From Carboxylicivirga marina (lineage in GTDB: Bacteria > Bacteroidota > Bacteroidia > Bacteroidales > Marinilabiliaceae): a DNA stretch of 64,000 nucleotides. Position 1 is the stretch's first letter. Every line of letters begins with the position of its first letter. The DNA lies in the NCBI RefSeq assembly GCF_016612505.1, contig NZ_JAENRR010000008.1:62001-126000 (forward strand), in the 5' to 3' direction. The notes beneath the pieces are model-generated. The model did no database searches, was not told the origin of the DNA, and saw nothing but the letters and a program-made list of their open reading frames with translations. The position numbers and the translations under genes were made by a program. This document shows, piece after piece, positions 38,591 through 47,065 of the stretch.

Positions 38591-38776
38591 CTATTTTGGA
38601 ACTCCAAGTTTGGTTAAAATATCATTCATCAAACACCATTTAGTAATAGATGATTGAATTAAATTAACGGCGACAAAACCGGCTAAAAACAACCAGTTAA
38701 CATTAACATAAATGGCCAATAAAACACTGATAAGTACTAGTGTTCCGGCAATTGCTCTAACAATTCTTTCTTGCAT
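38591..38776 (-). CDS. DUF2892 small membrane protein
   Basis: A 61-residue protein with two helices (IAGTLVLISVLLAIYV and FLAGFVAVNLIQSSIT), the conserved N-terminal ERIVRAIAG and the WCLMNDILTKLG end of DUF2892 (also found fused to rhodanese in YgaP). Small inner-membrane protein of unknown role. It lies 19 bp after the PII-like gene and ends the efflux operon, so it may accompany the RND pump. Confidence 0.85.
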   Translation of the reverse strand: MQERIVRAIAGTLVLISVLLAIYVNVNWLFLAGFVAVNLIQSSITKWCLMNDILTKLGVPK

Positions 38777-38795
38777 GATTATTTATTTTAAATGA

Positions 38796-39101
38796 TTATC
38801 CAACTCCTTGTTCCACATTAATAATATAGGCATTGATATTACATTGCGGCATTTCAGCTTTGCACTGAAGTAGTTTATCTAGTAAACTATCGGCTTGTTC
38901 ATTGCCTACAAAGGAAATAAAAATAATGTTGTCCATACCAAAATCTCCCTTTCCGAACCAGTTACCTAATCGATGTTGTTTCTCCAACTTTTGCATTCCT
39001 TTTGCTTCAATCTCGTTATAGTAGCTTACATGCTGCTCGCTAAAAAACTCCTGCAAACGTTCTCTGTATTCGGCCACTGTAATGGCTATTAATAGTTTCA
39101 T
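38796..39101 (-). CDS. PII-like small protein of the efflux operon
   Basis: A 101-residue protein starting MKLLIAITVAEYRERLQEFF. The alpha/beta pattern and the C-terminal AYIINVEQGVG resemble PII-like ferredoxin-fold regulators. An in-frame ATG 22 codons upstream would place translation inside a repeat hairpin and adds non-conserved residues, so the later ATG is chosen. Such proteins accompany heavy-metal or drug RND pumps in Bacteroidota. It may bind the pump or a small ligand, but no T-loop or nucleotide motif is evident. Function inferred only. Confidence 0.7.
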   Translation of the reverse strand: MKLLIAITVAEYRERLQEFFSEQHVSYYNEIEAKGMQKLEKQHRLGNWFGKGDFGMDNIIFISFVGNEQADSLLDKLLQCKAEMPQCNINAYIINVEQGVG

Positions 39102-39107
39102 ATTATC

Positions 39108-39184
39108 TAGTGCTAGATGCATAGTGACCAGTGCATAGTGCTCAAATTGAAAATTAACACTAAGCACAGCGCACTTTGCACTTT
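39108..39184. repeat. Heptamer-phased inverted array H1
   Basis: Exactly eleven 7-nt words fill the gap between the PII-like and RND genes: TAGTGCT, AGATGCA, TAGTGAC, CAGTGCA, TAGTGCT on the left, two AT-rich central words, then ACACTAA, GCACAGC, GCACTTT, GCACTTT on the right. Left words carry AGTGC and right words its complement GCACT, so the arms fold on each other. Confidence 0.7.
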
Positions 39185-42100
39185 AATTATTTAATTCAGA
39201 CTCTTCCAACTCTTCAACATGGTTGGTTGAATAATTCTGCTTTCTTTCTTCGTCAGGCGACTCGTATTTTTTACGTTCAGTCATGTAAAAAATCAATGGT
39301 ACAATTAGTAATGTTAGCACTGTTGAAGCAATAGTACCCCCCATTAATGAGATGGCTAAGCCCTGGAATATTGGATCAAACAAGATAACTACCGCACCAA
39401 TCACGACTGTACCTGCAGTCAGCAGAATGGGTGTTGTACGCACAGCACCTGCTTCGATAACTGCCTCACGCAATGGCACGCCTTCATTGAGTCGTATATT
39501 CACAAAATCTATCAGAAGTATAGAGTTCCGGACCATTATACCGGCCAGAGCAATCATACCAATCATTGATGTTGCAGTAAAGAATGCGTTCAGCATCCAG
39601 TGTCCTAAAACAATCCCAACCAATGATAAAGGAATAGCAACCATCATTACAAATGGCACTTTCAGGTTTTGAAACCAACCAACAATTAACAGGTAGATGA
39701 TAACCAACACAACTGCAAAGGCCGTTCCTAAATCACGAAATACTTCATAGGTTATTTGCCATTCTCCATCCCATTTAAGTCCAAAATTATTCTCAACAAA
39801 TGGCTGACCATTGTAAAACTCTTCAATGCTATAACCTTCTGGCAATTGAATCTCATCCATGCGCTCACTCATATCAAGAATGGCATATACCGGACTTTCT
39901 AAATCACCAGCAACATCGGCTGTGACATAAACCACTTGTTTTTGATTTTTACGAAAGATGCTCTTCTCTTTCACTTCTTCACGGATGTTTACCAAATCGC
40001 CAACGATGATCATTTCACCACGCTGCGATTTCAGACTTATCTTTTTAAGGTCCTTAATACTTGTGCGCTTACTCTCATCCAAACGTAGTTTAATACCCAC
40101 CTGCTGATGATCATTTTCGGCATATAACTGAGAAACCTGAGCTCCACGTAAGGCCATATTCACAGCCTGAATGATTTGCTGAGGTGCCACACCTGCCAGC
40201 ATCGCTTTTTCCTTATCAACATCAAAGTGATATTCTACCTGATCATCTTCCATCATCCAATCCACATCTACCACACTTTCGGTATCAGCAAATAAATCTT
40301 TTACCTGGCTTGCAACTGCTTTCTGTGCTTCGTAATCAGGGCCATAAATCTCAGCTACCAATGTCGACATCACTGGAGGTCCTGGTGGTACTTCAACCAC
40401 CTTTACATTGGCATTAAGCTTCTCACCAATGGATTGTAGGCCTGGGCGCAACTCTTTTGCAATATCATGCGATTGCAAATCACGCTCTTTCTTGGAAACC
40501 AGATTTACCTGAATATCGGCCACATTTGAGCCTCGACGCAAATCGTAATGACGCACCAAGCCATTAAAGTTTATCGGTGCTGATGTACCAACGTAGGTTT
40601 GATAATCCGTCACTAACTCATGACTTTTTATATAAGCTGCAAGCTCTTTGGTTACATTAGCTGTTTCCTCAAGAGTGGTTCCTTCGGGCATATCAATCAC
40701 CACCTGAAACTCATTTTTATTATCGAAAGGCAAAATTTTAACCGTTACCACTTTGAATAAGAACAAACTGGCCGAACCGAACAACAACACTGTTACGCCA
40801 CCAATAAATACCCAACGTTTTATCGGGCTCTCAATCATAGGTCGCATGGTTTTATCATATAAACGATAGATAAGTGTTTTCTCCAATGAATAATCCTTAT
40901 CATCATCTTTACCATCGTCATGCTTTAATAAGCGATAAGCTAACCACGGCGTAATCATAAGCGCTACCAGTAAAGAAAATATCATGGCTATAGATGCACC
41001 AATAGGCATCGGACTCATGTAAGGTCCCATCATACCTGATACAAAAATCATTGGAATAACAGCTGCAATCACCGTAAATGTTGCTAAAATGGTAGGGTTA
41101 CCCACCTCATCAATCGAACGTAAAGCCGCCTGCCAAAATGGTAACTGCTTCATCTTAAAATGTCGGTGCATGTTTTCAGCAATAATAATCGAATCATCAA
41201 CTACAATACCCGTTACAAACACCAAAGCAAATAAGGTAATACGGTTAAGCGTGTAATCGAGGAAATAATAGCTAAACATGGTTAATGCAAAGGTGATAGG
41301 TACCGAAATAAACACCACCAAACCACCTCGCCAGCCCATGGCCAACATGACTACAAATGTTACAGCGATTATTGCACCTAGCAAGTGCATTAACAATTCG
41401 CCAACTTTATCAGATGCTGTTTCTCCGTAATTTCGAGTCACTTCCACCTGAATATCGGCAGGTAATAATTCTTCACGCAAAACATCTATTTTCTCTGTAA
41501 TTTGTTCAGCTAATCGCATAGCATCGGCTCCACGACGCTTGGCAACCGAAATTGTTACTGCCGGGTATTCACTCTGAAACGTCTCTTGATTATCATTTGC
41601 AGTTCCATAGCCAAAAGCAACATACGAATTAGGTAACTCAGGCCCGTCTTCAACACTAGCCACTTGATGCAAATACACAGGCGACTGCTGATGAACACCA
41701 ATCACAAGGTTTGCAACCTCATCGGCATTGACGAAAAACTTGCCGGTTCTTACGGCATATTCGTTATTTCCATGATTAAAACTACCAGCCGATACTTGTT
41801 GATTAGCTGCCTGTAATTGTTGTGTGATTAATAATGGATCAACTTTAAATGCTGCCATTTTATCGCGTTGCAACACTACCTGAATCTCGCGATTACGTCC
41901 GCCAATCACCTTCGTTTCTGACACATCAGTAATCTTCTCTATTTCAGAAGTTAGTTCCTGAGCCACACGTTTCAACTGGTAATCGTCATAGTTCTCGCTC
42001 CAAAGCGTAAGTCCCATAACAGGTACATCATCAATCGACCTGGTTTTAACCAAAGGTAGTGTCACACCAGTCGGCATCTGATCCATGTTTTTCATTAGCT

Positions 42101-42446
42101 CATTGTACAACTTCACGAGGCTTCGTTCAATATCCTCACCAACATAAAACTGAACAATAAGCATGGCTTGCTCATTCAACGATTGCGAATAAACATATTC
42201 AACACCTTTTACATTAGAGATGACCTTCTCAATAGGTGTAACTATTTTTGATTCAATTTCTTTAGGGCTAGCACCTGGGTACGCAATAAAAATATCGGCT
42301 ATCGGTACATCAATCTGAGGTTCCTCTTCGCGAGGTGTTAAGTATGAACTGTACACACCAATGATCATAAAGGCGACCATTAAAAGCGGTGTCAGCTTTG
42401 ATTTTATAAACATCCGGGCTAATGTCCCGGCAAATCCTGTTTTCAT
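39183..42446 (-). CDS. RND efflux pump inner-membrane subunit
   Basis: A 1087-residue AcrB/MdtC-type RND transporter with twelve helices in two halves and two large periplasmic domains. Evidence: N-terminal PLLMVAFMIIGVYSSYL, the proton-relay helix FVTGIVVDDSIIIAENMHRH with paired aspartates, and the second-half LAGIMVRNSILLIDFVN. Part of an operon with MFP and TolC genes 27 and 37 bp apart. Length and sequence fit the divergent Bacteroidota RND group; drug versus metal substrate is not clear from motifs. Confidence 0.93.
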   Translation of the reverse strand: MKTGFAGTLARMFIKSKLTPLLMVAFMIIGVYSSYLTPREEEPQIDVPIADIFIAYPGASPKEIESKIVTPIEKVISNVKGVEYVYSQSLNEQAMLIVQFYVGEDIERSLVKLYNELMKNMDQMPTGVTLPLVKTRSIDDVPVMGLTLWSENYDDYQLKRVAQELTSEIEKITDVSETKVIGGRNREIQVVLQRDKMAAFKVDPLLITQQLQAANQQVSAGSFNHGNNEYAVRTGKFFVNADEVANLVIGVHQQSPVYLHQVASVEDGPELPNSYVAFGYGTANDNQETFQSEYPAVTISVAKRRGADAMRLAEQITEKIDVLREELLPADIQVEVTRNYGETASDKVGELLMHLLGAIIAVTFVVMLAMGWRGGLVVFISVPITFALTMFSYYFLDYTLNRITLFALVFVTGIVVDDSIIIAENMHRHFKMKQLPFWQAALRSIDEVGNPTILATFTVIAAVIPMIFVSGMMGPYMSPMPIGASIAMIFSLLVALMITPWLAYRLLKHDDGKDDDKDYSLEKTLIYRLYDKTMRPMIESPIKRWVFIGGVTVLLFGSASLFLFKVVTVKILPFDNKNEFQVVIDMPEGTTLEETANVTKELAAYIKSHELVTDYQTYVGTSAPINFNGLVRHYDLRRGSNVADIQVNLVSKKERDLQSHDIAKELRPGLQSIGEKLNANVKVVEVPPGPPVMSTLVAEIYGPDYEAQKAVASQVKDLFADTESVVDVDWMMEDDQVEYHFDVDKEKAMLAGVAPQQIIQAVNMALRGAQVSQLYAENDHQQVGIKLRLDESKRTSIKDLKKISLKSQRGEMIIVGDLVNIREEVKEKSIFRKNQKQVVYVTADVAGDLESPVYAILDMSERMDEIQLPEGYSIEEFYNGQPFVENNFGLKWDGEWQITYEVFRDLGTAFAVVLVIIYLLIVGWFQNLKVPFVMMVAIPLSLVGIVLGHWMLNAFFTATSMIGMIALAGIMVRNSILLIDFVNIRLNEGVPLREAVIEAGAVRTTPILLTAGTVVIGAVVILFDPIFQGLAISLMGGTIASTVLTLLIVPLIFYMTERKKYESPDEERKQNYSTNHVEELEESELNN

Positions 42447-42473
42447 AACATTAAGATTTAAAAAATGGGAACA

Positions 42474-43550
42474 TTAATTTAAATTCAACTGAGCACCATC
42501 AAACAAGCGCCCTTTAGATGACGTAACAACCTGATTACCTTCATTCAACCCGGATAGAACTTCGACTTTATCACCGTATGTCTTACCTAATCGAACCCAA
42601 CGTAACAAGGCCTGATTCGACTGACTAACTGTCCAGATACCTTTTAACTGACCACGGTTAATGACCATATCAGAGGCCACCAGCAATTTATTCTCTTCAC
42701 CTTTAAAGTGATTAACATGTGCAAATACACCACTTCGAATAACTGCTTTTTGCTTACTGCTCGGGTTTAAATTAATTCGTGCATCAAATTGAGAACCTGA
42801 AAAACGGCTAGAAGGACTAATTCGTGCAATACTTCCCTTAATCGGCTCTGGACAGGCATCAATTAATACTTCCACTTCATCCCCTTTTTCTAATTTATAA
42901 ATATCTGATTCAGGAATCTTAGCATTCACTTCAAACAAGCCCGGCGCTTCAATTGCCAACAAAGGCATACCTGGATTTGCCATATCTCCTCCATCAACAA
43001 AACGTTGTGTAATCACACCGCTATATGGAGCACGTATATTGGCATAAGATAACATCTCGTCCACTTCTTCTTTGGCCTTTTGAGCTGCTTCAAGTTGCGC
43101 CTTGGTCATTTCATAGTGCACCGTAATATCATCCAATTCTTTTTGCGTAGCACTGTTACTACTTTTCAAGCTCTGCATACGCTTATAATCATCCTGCGCA
43201 TGCTTATAAGATGCTTTTGCCTGAATAATATTGGCTTCCACTTGCTTTTGCTTGGCCTGAATATCATTACTTCGGATCGATACTAATAACTGACCTTTAT
43301 TAACCGCATCTCCCTCATGCACTAGCACTTTTGAGATTTGCCCCATAATGCGCGTACTTAAAGTCGATTGATTAACTGATGATACCGTACCTGTATAATG
43401 AAATTTCTTTGGAACACTTGTTAGCTTCACCACTTCAGCATTGGCAGCTATGGCAACTGATTTCTTTTCATCTTTTGTTGAATCGCTGCCACATGCCTGC
43501 AAAAGGCTGGCTACTAGCAATACGACTATTGATAAATTTAAAGCTTTCAT
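42474..43550 (-). CDS. RND periplasmic adaptor (MFP) lipoprotein
   Basis: A 358-residue membrane-fusion protein with lipoprotein signal MKALNLSIVVLLVASLLQAC (Cys 20), a biotinyl-lipoyl half-motif GQISKVLVHEGDAVNKGQLL, a coiled-coil hairpin (about 100-170) and the second half ANIRAPYSGVITQRFVDGG. It bridges the RND pump and the TolC channel encoded on either side. Confidence 0.92.
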   Translation of the reverse strand: MKALNLSIVVLLVASLLQACGSDSTKDEKKSVAIAANAEVVKLTSVPKKFHYTGTVSSVNQSTLSTRIMGQISKVLVHEGDAVNKGQLLVSIRSNDIQAKQKQVEANIIQAKASYKHAQDDYKRMQSLKSSNSATQKELDDITVHYEMTKAQLEAAQKAKEEVDEMLSYANIRAPYSGVITQRFVDGGDMANPGMPLLAIEAPGLFEVNAKIPESDIYKLEKGDEVEVLIDACPEPIKGSIARISPSSRFSGSQFDARINLNPSSKQKAVIRSGVFAHVNHFKGEENKLLVASDMVINRGQLKGIWTVSQSNQALLRWVRLGKTYGDKVEVLSGLNEGNQVVTSSKGRLFDGAQLNLN

Positions 43551-43587
43551 TTCTATCTATTTTTTGTTTTTTCTCGAATGATTTGAA

Positions 43588-44925
43588 TTAATTCTGGCTT
43601 GATTCAGAAGCCAGCATCTGGTATTTGAAAACTGCTATATTGTAGTTATAAATAGCATTAAGTTTCTTAAGAATACTTTCTTCGGCTTTTGTTTCAGACA
43701 TTAGCAAGTCCGATGTTCGCTCTAAGCCCTGATCGTATCGATTGGTTCTGATACGTAAAGACTCAAGCGCTTCTTCGGCTGCCAGATTATAGGTTACCAA
43801 TTGACTTTCAGCAACTGCAATGGCGCGAGTTGCTTTCGATAATTCCATATTTTCTTTCTCTACATAATCCTGATACGAAACCATGGCCATGTTATATTTA
43901 GCCTTTGATTGATTGTATTTACCTATATTTCGACCGCCATTGAAAATACGCCATTGCAACTTAATACCCACCATGTAACTATCAGCTCCAAATCCACCAA
44001 AATCGGCATCGTATAAGTTATAAGCTCCAAAAGCATTCACACGAGGTGCAAATTTCATTAAATCGCTCTTCGACATTTTCTTATGTGCCTCTAAGCCATA
44101 TTGCATGGCCATCACATCAGAGCGATTAAGGATAGTAGTGGCATTATTAAATGAAAAAGAGACCTGTGTAATTGAATCACTAACCGTTACGGGCAGTTTT
44201 ATTTCGCGCCCCATCAAAAAATTAAGCATCTCCGTTACATTTCTCACCTGGTTTTCGGCCTCTTGCACCATGGCCATTTGCTCGTACTGGCGCACTTTTA
44301 TGGCCATTACATCGGCGTCTTTCATATATCCTTGTGCCAGATTATCTTCAGCCATTTTTAAATATGAATCGGTCGCCTGCTGGGCTTTTTTCATTACATC
44401 AACACGATTTTGCGCCAATTGCAAACCATAATAAGTTTGCTTTACCATAAAACCGACATACTCTTTGGTGTACTCTGTTTTCTTTTCAGTTGCCTTAACA
44501 CGATTATTGGCAGCACCTTTCCCCATCCAGGCATCAACATTAATAAGTGGTTGCTCCACCATTACCTGTGTTGCAAAATGATTGGTTTGTCCGGGTGAAT
44601 TGATGACTGCCGGATCAAAATCGGCCATTGTTACACCTTGCTGTTGTAGTTTAAAACCAAATGCGTACAATGGATCATTTGATACACTATATCCAGTCGA
44701 CACTTCAACAGAAGGTAAGAAACCAGCCATAGCTTGTTGATTTCCAGCTTTAGCCTCTTCTATTTCTGCCAAAGCTTTTAGCACTTCCCTATTGTTCTCC
44801 GAAGCTAACTCCAAAGCCTCACTAAGAGAAAACAGCCCATCACTCTCCTTTTCCTGAGCGTGAGATACAAAGCCTGCGAGTGCCATGCAGACTATCAATC
44901 CTTTTTTAAGTAAATAACTGTTCAT
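43588..44925 (-). CDS. TolC-family outer-membrane efflux channel
   Basis: A 445-residue outer-membrane factor: signal peptide MNSYLLKKGLIVCMALAGFVSHAQ, then FSLSEALELASENNREVLKALAEIEEA and a second repeat half (GIKLQWRIFNGGRNIGKYNQSKAKYNMA), both typical of TolC. The ATG at 44925 is chosen; a TTG seven codons upstream lacks signal-peptide logic. First gene of the efflux operon, followed by MFP and RND genes. Confidence 0.92.
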   Translation of the reverse strand: MNSYLLKKGLIVCMALAGFVSHAQEKESDGLFSLSEALELASENNREVLKALAEIEEAKAGNQQAMAGFLPSVEVSTGYSVSNDPLYAFGFKLQQQGVTMADFDPAVINSPGQTNHFATQVMVEQPLINVDAWMGKGAANNRVKATEKKTEYTKEYVGFMVKQTYYGLQLAQNRVDVMKKAQQATDSYLKMAEDNLAQGYMKDADVMAIKVRQYEQMAMVQEAENQVRNVTEMLNFLMGREIKLPVTVSDSITQVSFSFNNATTILNRSDVMAMQYGLEAHKKMSKSDLMKFAPRVNAFGAYNLYDADFGGFGADSYMVGIKLQWRIFNGGRNIGKYNQSKAKYNMAMVSYQDYVEKENMELSKATRAIAVAESQLVTYNLAAEEALESLRIRTNRYDQGLERTSDLLMSETKAEESILKKLNAIYNYNIAVFKYQMLASESSQN

Positions 44926-44948
44926 ATTTTTTGTTTGTTTTTTCAATA

Positions 44949-45028
44949 CACATATCTACATATCTGCATGCAAACATATATCTAATTTTCTACATATGCA
45001 AATTTCTAGATGTCTGTATATTTCATTC
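44949..45028. promoter_or_regulatory. Octamer-phased ACATATCT block upstream of tolC
   Basis: ACATATCT occurs twice in a row, followed by 8-nt words GCATGCAA and ACATATAT, then roughly inverted words such as CTAGATGT. It could be an operator array for the efflux operon or a weaker relative of the heptamer hairpins. The rest of the gap to 45174 is AT-rich and featureless. Confidence 0.4.
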
Positions 45029-45174
45029 AATATCTTTACTCTTGAAATACTGACAATTACTATACATACTTTTTCATCTTATTCTCTTTAAAGAGAATTG
45101 ACAATATTTAAGCATTTAAAGCTCTTAAATTAAAAAACAAATTTCCACCTTAAGTATTTATATCAGCTTCTAAC

Positions 45175-45445
45175 AACCCGAGTTCGATATAAAATTTCTG
45201 GCTCAAACCGCTTATAAATATTTAGTTTCAAGGAATATTTGTGAATGCATAGCGAGCTATGGTGAGCAGATATGATGATGAAAATGAATATTTATAAGTG
45301 AAATTCATAGCTTTTCCTTAAACAAGCGATTTACTACTCTAAATTTTATCACCATCCCGAGTGTTTCGGGATGCCTCAAAAATTTATATTGTAAATCAAT
45401 CATTTAAGAAAATTTGAGCTCTGTAATTTTAATCGAACTCGGGTT
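45175..45445. mobile_element. 271-bp MITE-like element with terminal inverted repeats
   Basis: AACCCGAGTTCGAT at the left end is exactly repeated in inverse at the right (ATCGAACTCGGGTT), with weaker pairing for about 30 bp in total. Internal inverted pairs (CTTATAAATATT / AATATTTATAAG; CATAGC / GCTATG; CATCCCGA / TCGGGATG) suggest strong folding. No open frame inside. No clear target-site duplication, so mobility is inferred. Its right end is 14 bp from the -7 box of the CvfB gene. Confidence 0.5.
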
Positions 45446-45459
45446 AATAGTTATTTAGC

Positions 45460-45467
45460 TATCTTTG
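45460..45467 (+). promoter_or_regulatory. -7 box of the CvfB-like gene
   Basis: TATCTTTG followed by C matches TAnnTTTG(C). The upstream -33 region falls in the right terminal repeat of the MITE-like element. Confidence 0.55.
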
Positions 45468-45486
45468 CATTCTTATTTATTCATTT

Positions 45487-46317
45487 ATGATTGGCAAGTA
45501 CAATACTTTAAAGGTTGTTAAAGAAGTAGAATTTGGACTTTACCTGGATGGCGGAGAAGATTTTGGAGAGATTTTACTCCCGATTCGTTATGTTCCACCT
45601 GGATTAAAGCCTGATGATGAAATTGAGGTATTTATTTACCTTGATTCAGAAGATCGTGTTATTGCAACCACTGAAGAACCATATGCAATTGTTGGCGAAT
45701 TTGCCTATCTGGAAACCGTGTCGGTCAATAAAACAGGGGCATTTCTTGATTGGGGCTTGATGAAAGATTTGTTAGTACCTTATCGCGAGCAAGCTGAACG
45801 CATGAAGGAAGGTGAAAAATACGTTGTATACATCTATTTAGATGATGAAAGCAGACGTATTGTTGCTACCTCAAAACTAAACTCGGTGTTGGACAATCTA
45901 ATGCCAGAATACGAAGAAGGTCAGGAAGTTGATTTAATGGTTATTGCCAAAACCGACCTTGGTTATAAAGTAGCAGTAGATAGCTTACACTCAGGAATGT
46001 TATATCATAATGAGTTGTTTAAACCTATTAAGATTGGTGACACATTCAAGGGCTATATCAAAAAACTCAGAGAAGATGACAAACTAGACATCTCTCTGGA
46101 AAAACCTGGTTACGAAAAAATTGATGGCCTGGCTGGTGAAATACTCGAAATGCTAAAGTCAAAGGGTGGACAAATGGATGTTTCGGATAAAAGTCCTGCG
46201 GAGTTAATTTATAAAGTATTTGGCACCAGTAAAAAGAACTTTAAAAAAGCCATTGGAACACTTTATAAACAACGAATAATTGAAATAAATAAAGACAACA
46301 TCAAATTATTGAAATAA
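45487..46317 (+). CDS. CvfB-like S1-domain RNA-binding protein
   Basis: A 276-residue protein of the CvfB/YitL family: several S1-type OB folds in a row (EFGLYLDGGEDFGEILLP; SVNKTGAFLDWGLMKDLLVP; DLGYKVAVDSLHSGMLYHNELF) and a C-terminal winged helix (SPAELIYKVFGTSKKNFKKAIGTLYKQRII). These bind RNA and affect virulence or growth genes in Staphylococcus. Cytosolic. Monocistronic with its own TAnnTTTG box. Confidence 0.9.
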   Translation: MIGKYNTLKVVKEVEFGLYLDGGEDFGEILLPIRYVPPGLKPDDEIEVFIYLDSEDRVIATTEEPYAIVGEFAYLETVSVNKTGAFLDWGLMKDLLVPYREQAERMKEGEKYVVYIYLDDESRRIVATSKLNSVLDNLMPEYEEGQEVDLMVIAKTDLGYKVAVDSLHSGMLYHNELFKPIKIGDTFKGYIKKLREDDKLDISLEKPGYEKIDGLAGEILEMLKSKGGQMDVSDKSPAELIYKVFGTSKKNFKKAIGTLYKQRIIEINKDNIKLLK

Positions 46318-46424
46318 ATTAATCAGTTTAGAGCTGATTCTAAAATCCAAATCACACAAATCAATTTAATGAATTATAAATGCATCACGGGAAGTGGTGT
46401 TAATATTGTAATGTGATTTTTGAA

Positions 46425-47018
46425 ATGAAAAAAGGGATTTTAACAGCTTTAGGCCTACTAACCTTCGCTTTTGTATCGGGTAAAGATTATCAGCAGGACT
46501 TAAATAATTTTTCCAAAAACTACCAACAGGTTCCATCGAACATTCATGCCTTTAGTGTTCAGTTATTCAATACAGTTGGCTATACTGATTTAGAAGCAAG
46601 TTTTTGGTTAACCGCATTTGACGAGGCTAAGCACAGCTTTAACCTTAGGCTTGCTCATGAACGATTTGAAAGTCAATATTTTGGCATTGGCCTAGGCTAT
46701 GGATACGATTTACGGATTAAACAGCATTCGTTTCAACCCTATTTTACCTACAACCACGATGTGGAAACATGGAAGAATGGGGCCCTTGTAACCGGCTTGT
46801 ATTACACCTATGGAGGCCGTTTCGATTTTGCTCTTGGCACTACCAGCAACTTTAACAACCTAGGCTATAGTAACAACTCACATTGGATAGATGCCTATTA
46901 CAATATCAAGGTTTATGGTGGTATGCAACTAGGTTTTGAATATTGCTTTATGAATGATTCATCTGAAAAATATTACGGCATCATCTTTCAAAAAACGCTT
47001 TGGCAGAAAAATAAATAG
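46425..47018 (+). CDS. Putative outer-membrane beta-barrel protein
   Basis: A 197-residue exported protein with signal MKKGILTALGLLTFAFVSG; an ATG four codons earlier is less likely. The mature part alternates polar and aromatic residues (FGIGLGYGYDLRIKQHSFQPYFTYNHDV, GLYYTYGGRFDFALGT) and ends GIIFQKTLWQKNK, consistent with an 8-strand barrel. I do not recognise a family; function unknown. Confidence 0.65.
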   Translation: MKKGILTALGLLTFAFVSGKDYQQDLNNFSKNYQQVPSNIHAFSVQLFNTVGYTDLEASFWLTAFDEAKHSFNLRLAHERFESQYFGIGLGYGYDLRIKQHSFQPYFTYNHDVETWKNGALVTGLYYTYGGRFDFALGTTSNFNNLGYSNNSHWIDAYYNIKVYGGMQLGFEYCFMNDSSEKYYGIIFQKTLWQKNK

Positions 47019-47040
47019 GGCATTTGATAATCAAATGCCC
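47018..47040. terminator. Terminator-like hairpin between convergent genes
   Basis: GGGCATTTGA / TCAAATGCCC with loop TAA, immediately at the stop of the barrel gene and ahead of the convergent acyl-CoA dehydrogenase gene. The T-tract is weak. Confidence 0.65.
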
Positions 47041-47065
47041 CATTCCATTCAACCAATTATAATTA

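Noticed and set aside
45175-45445. Intact insertion sequence
   Set aside because: It is only 271 bp with no transposase frame and no clear target duplication.
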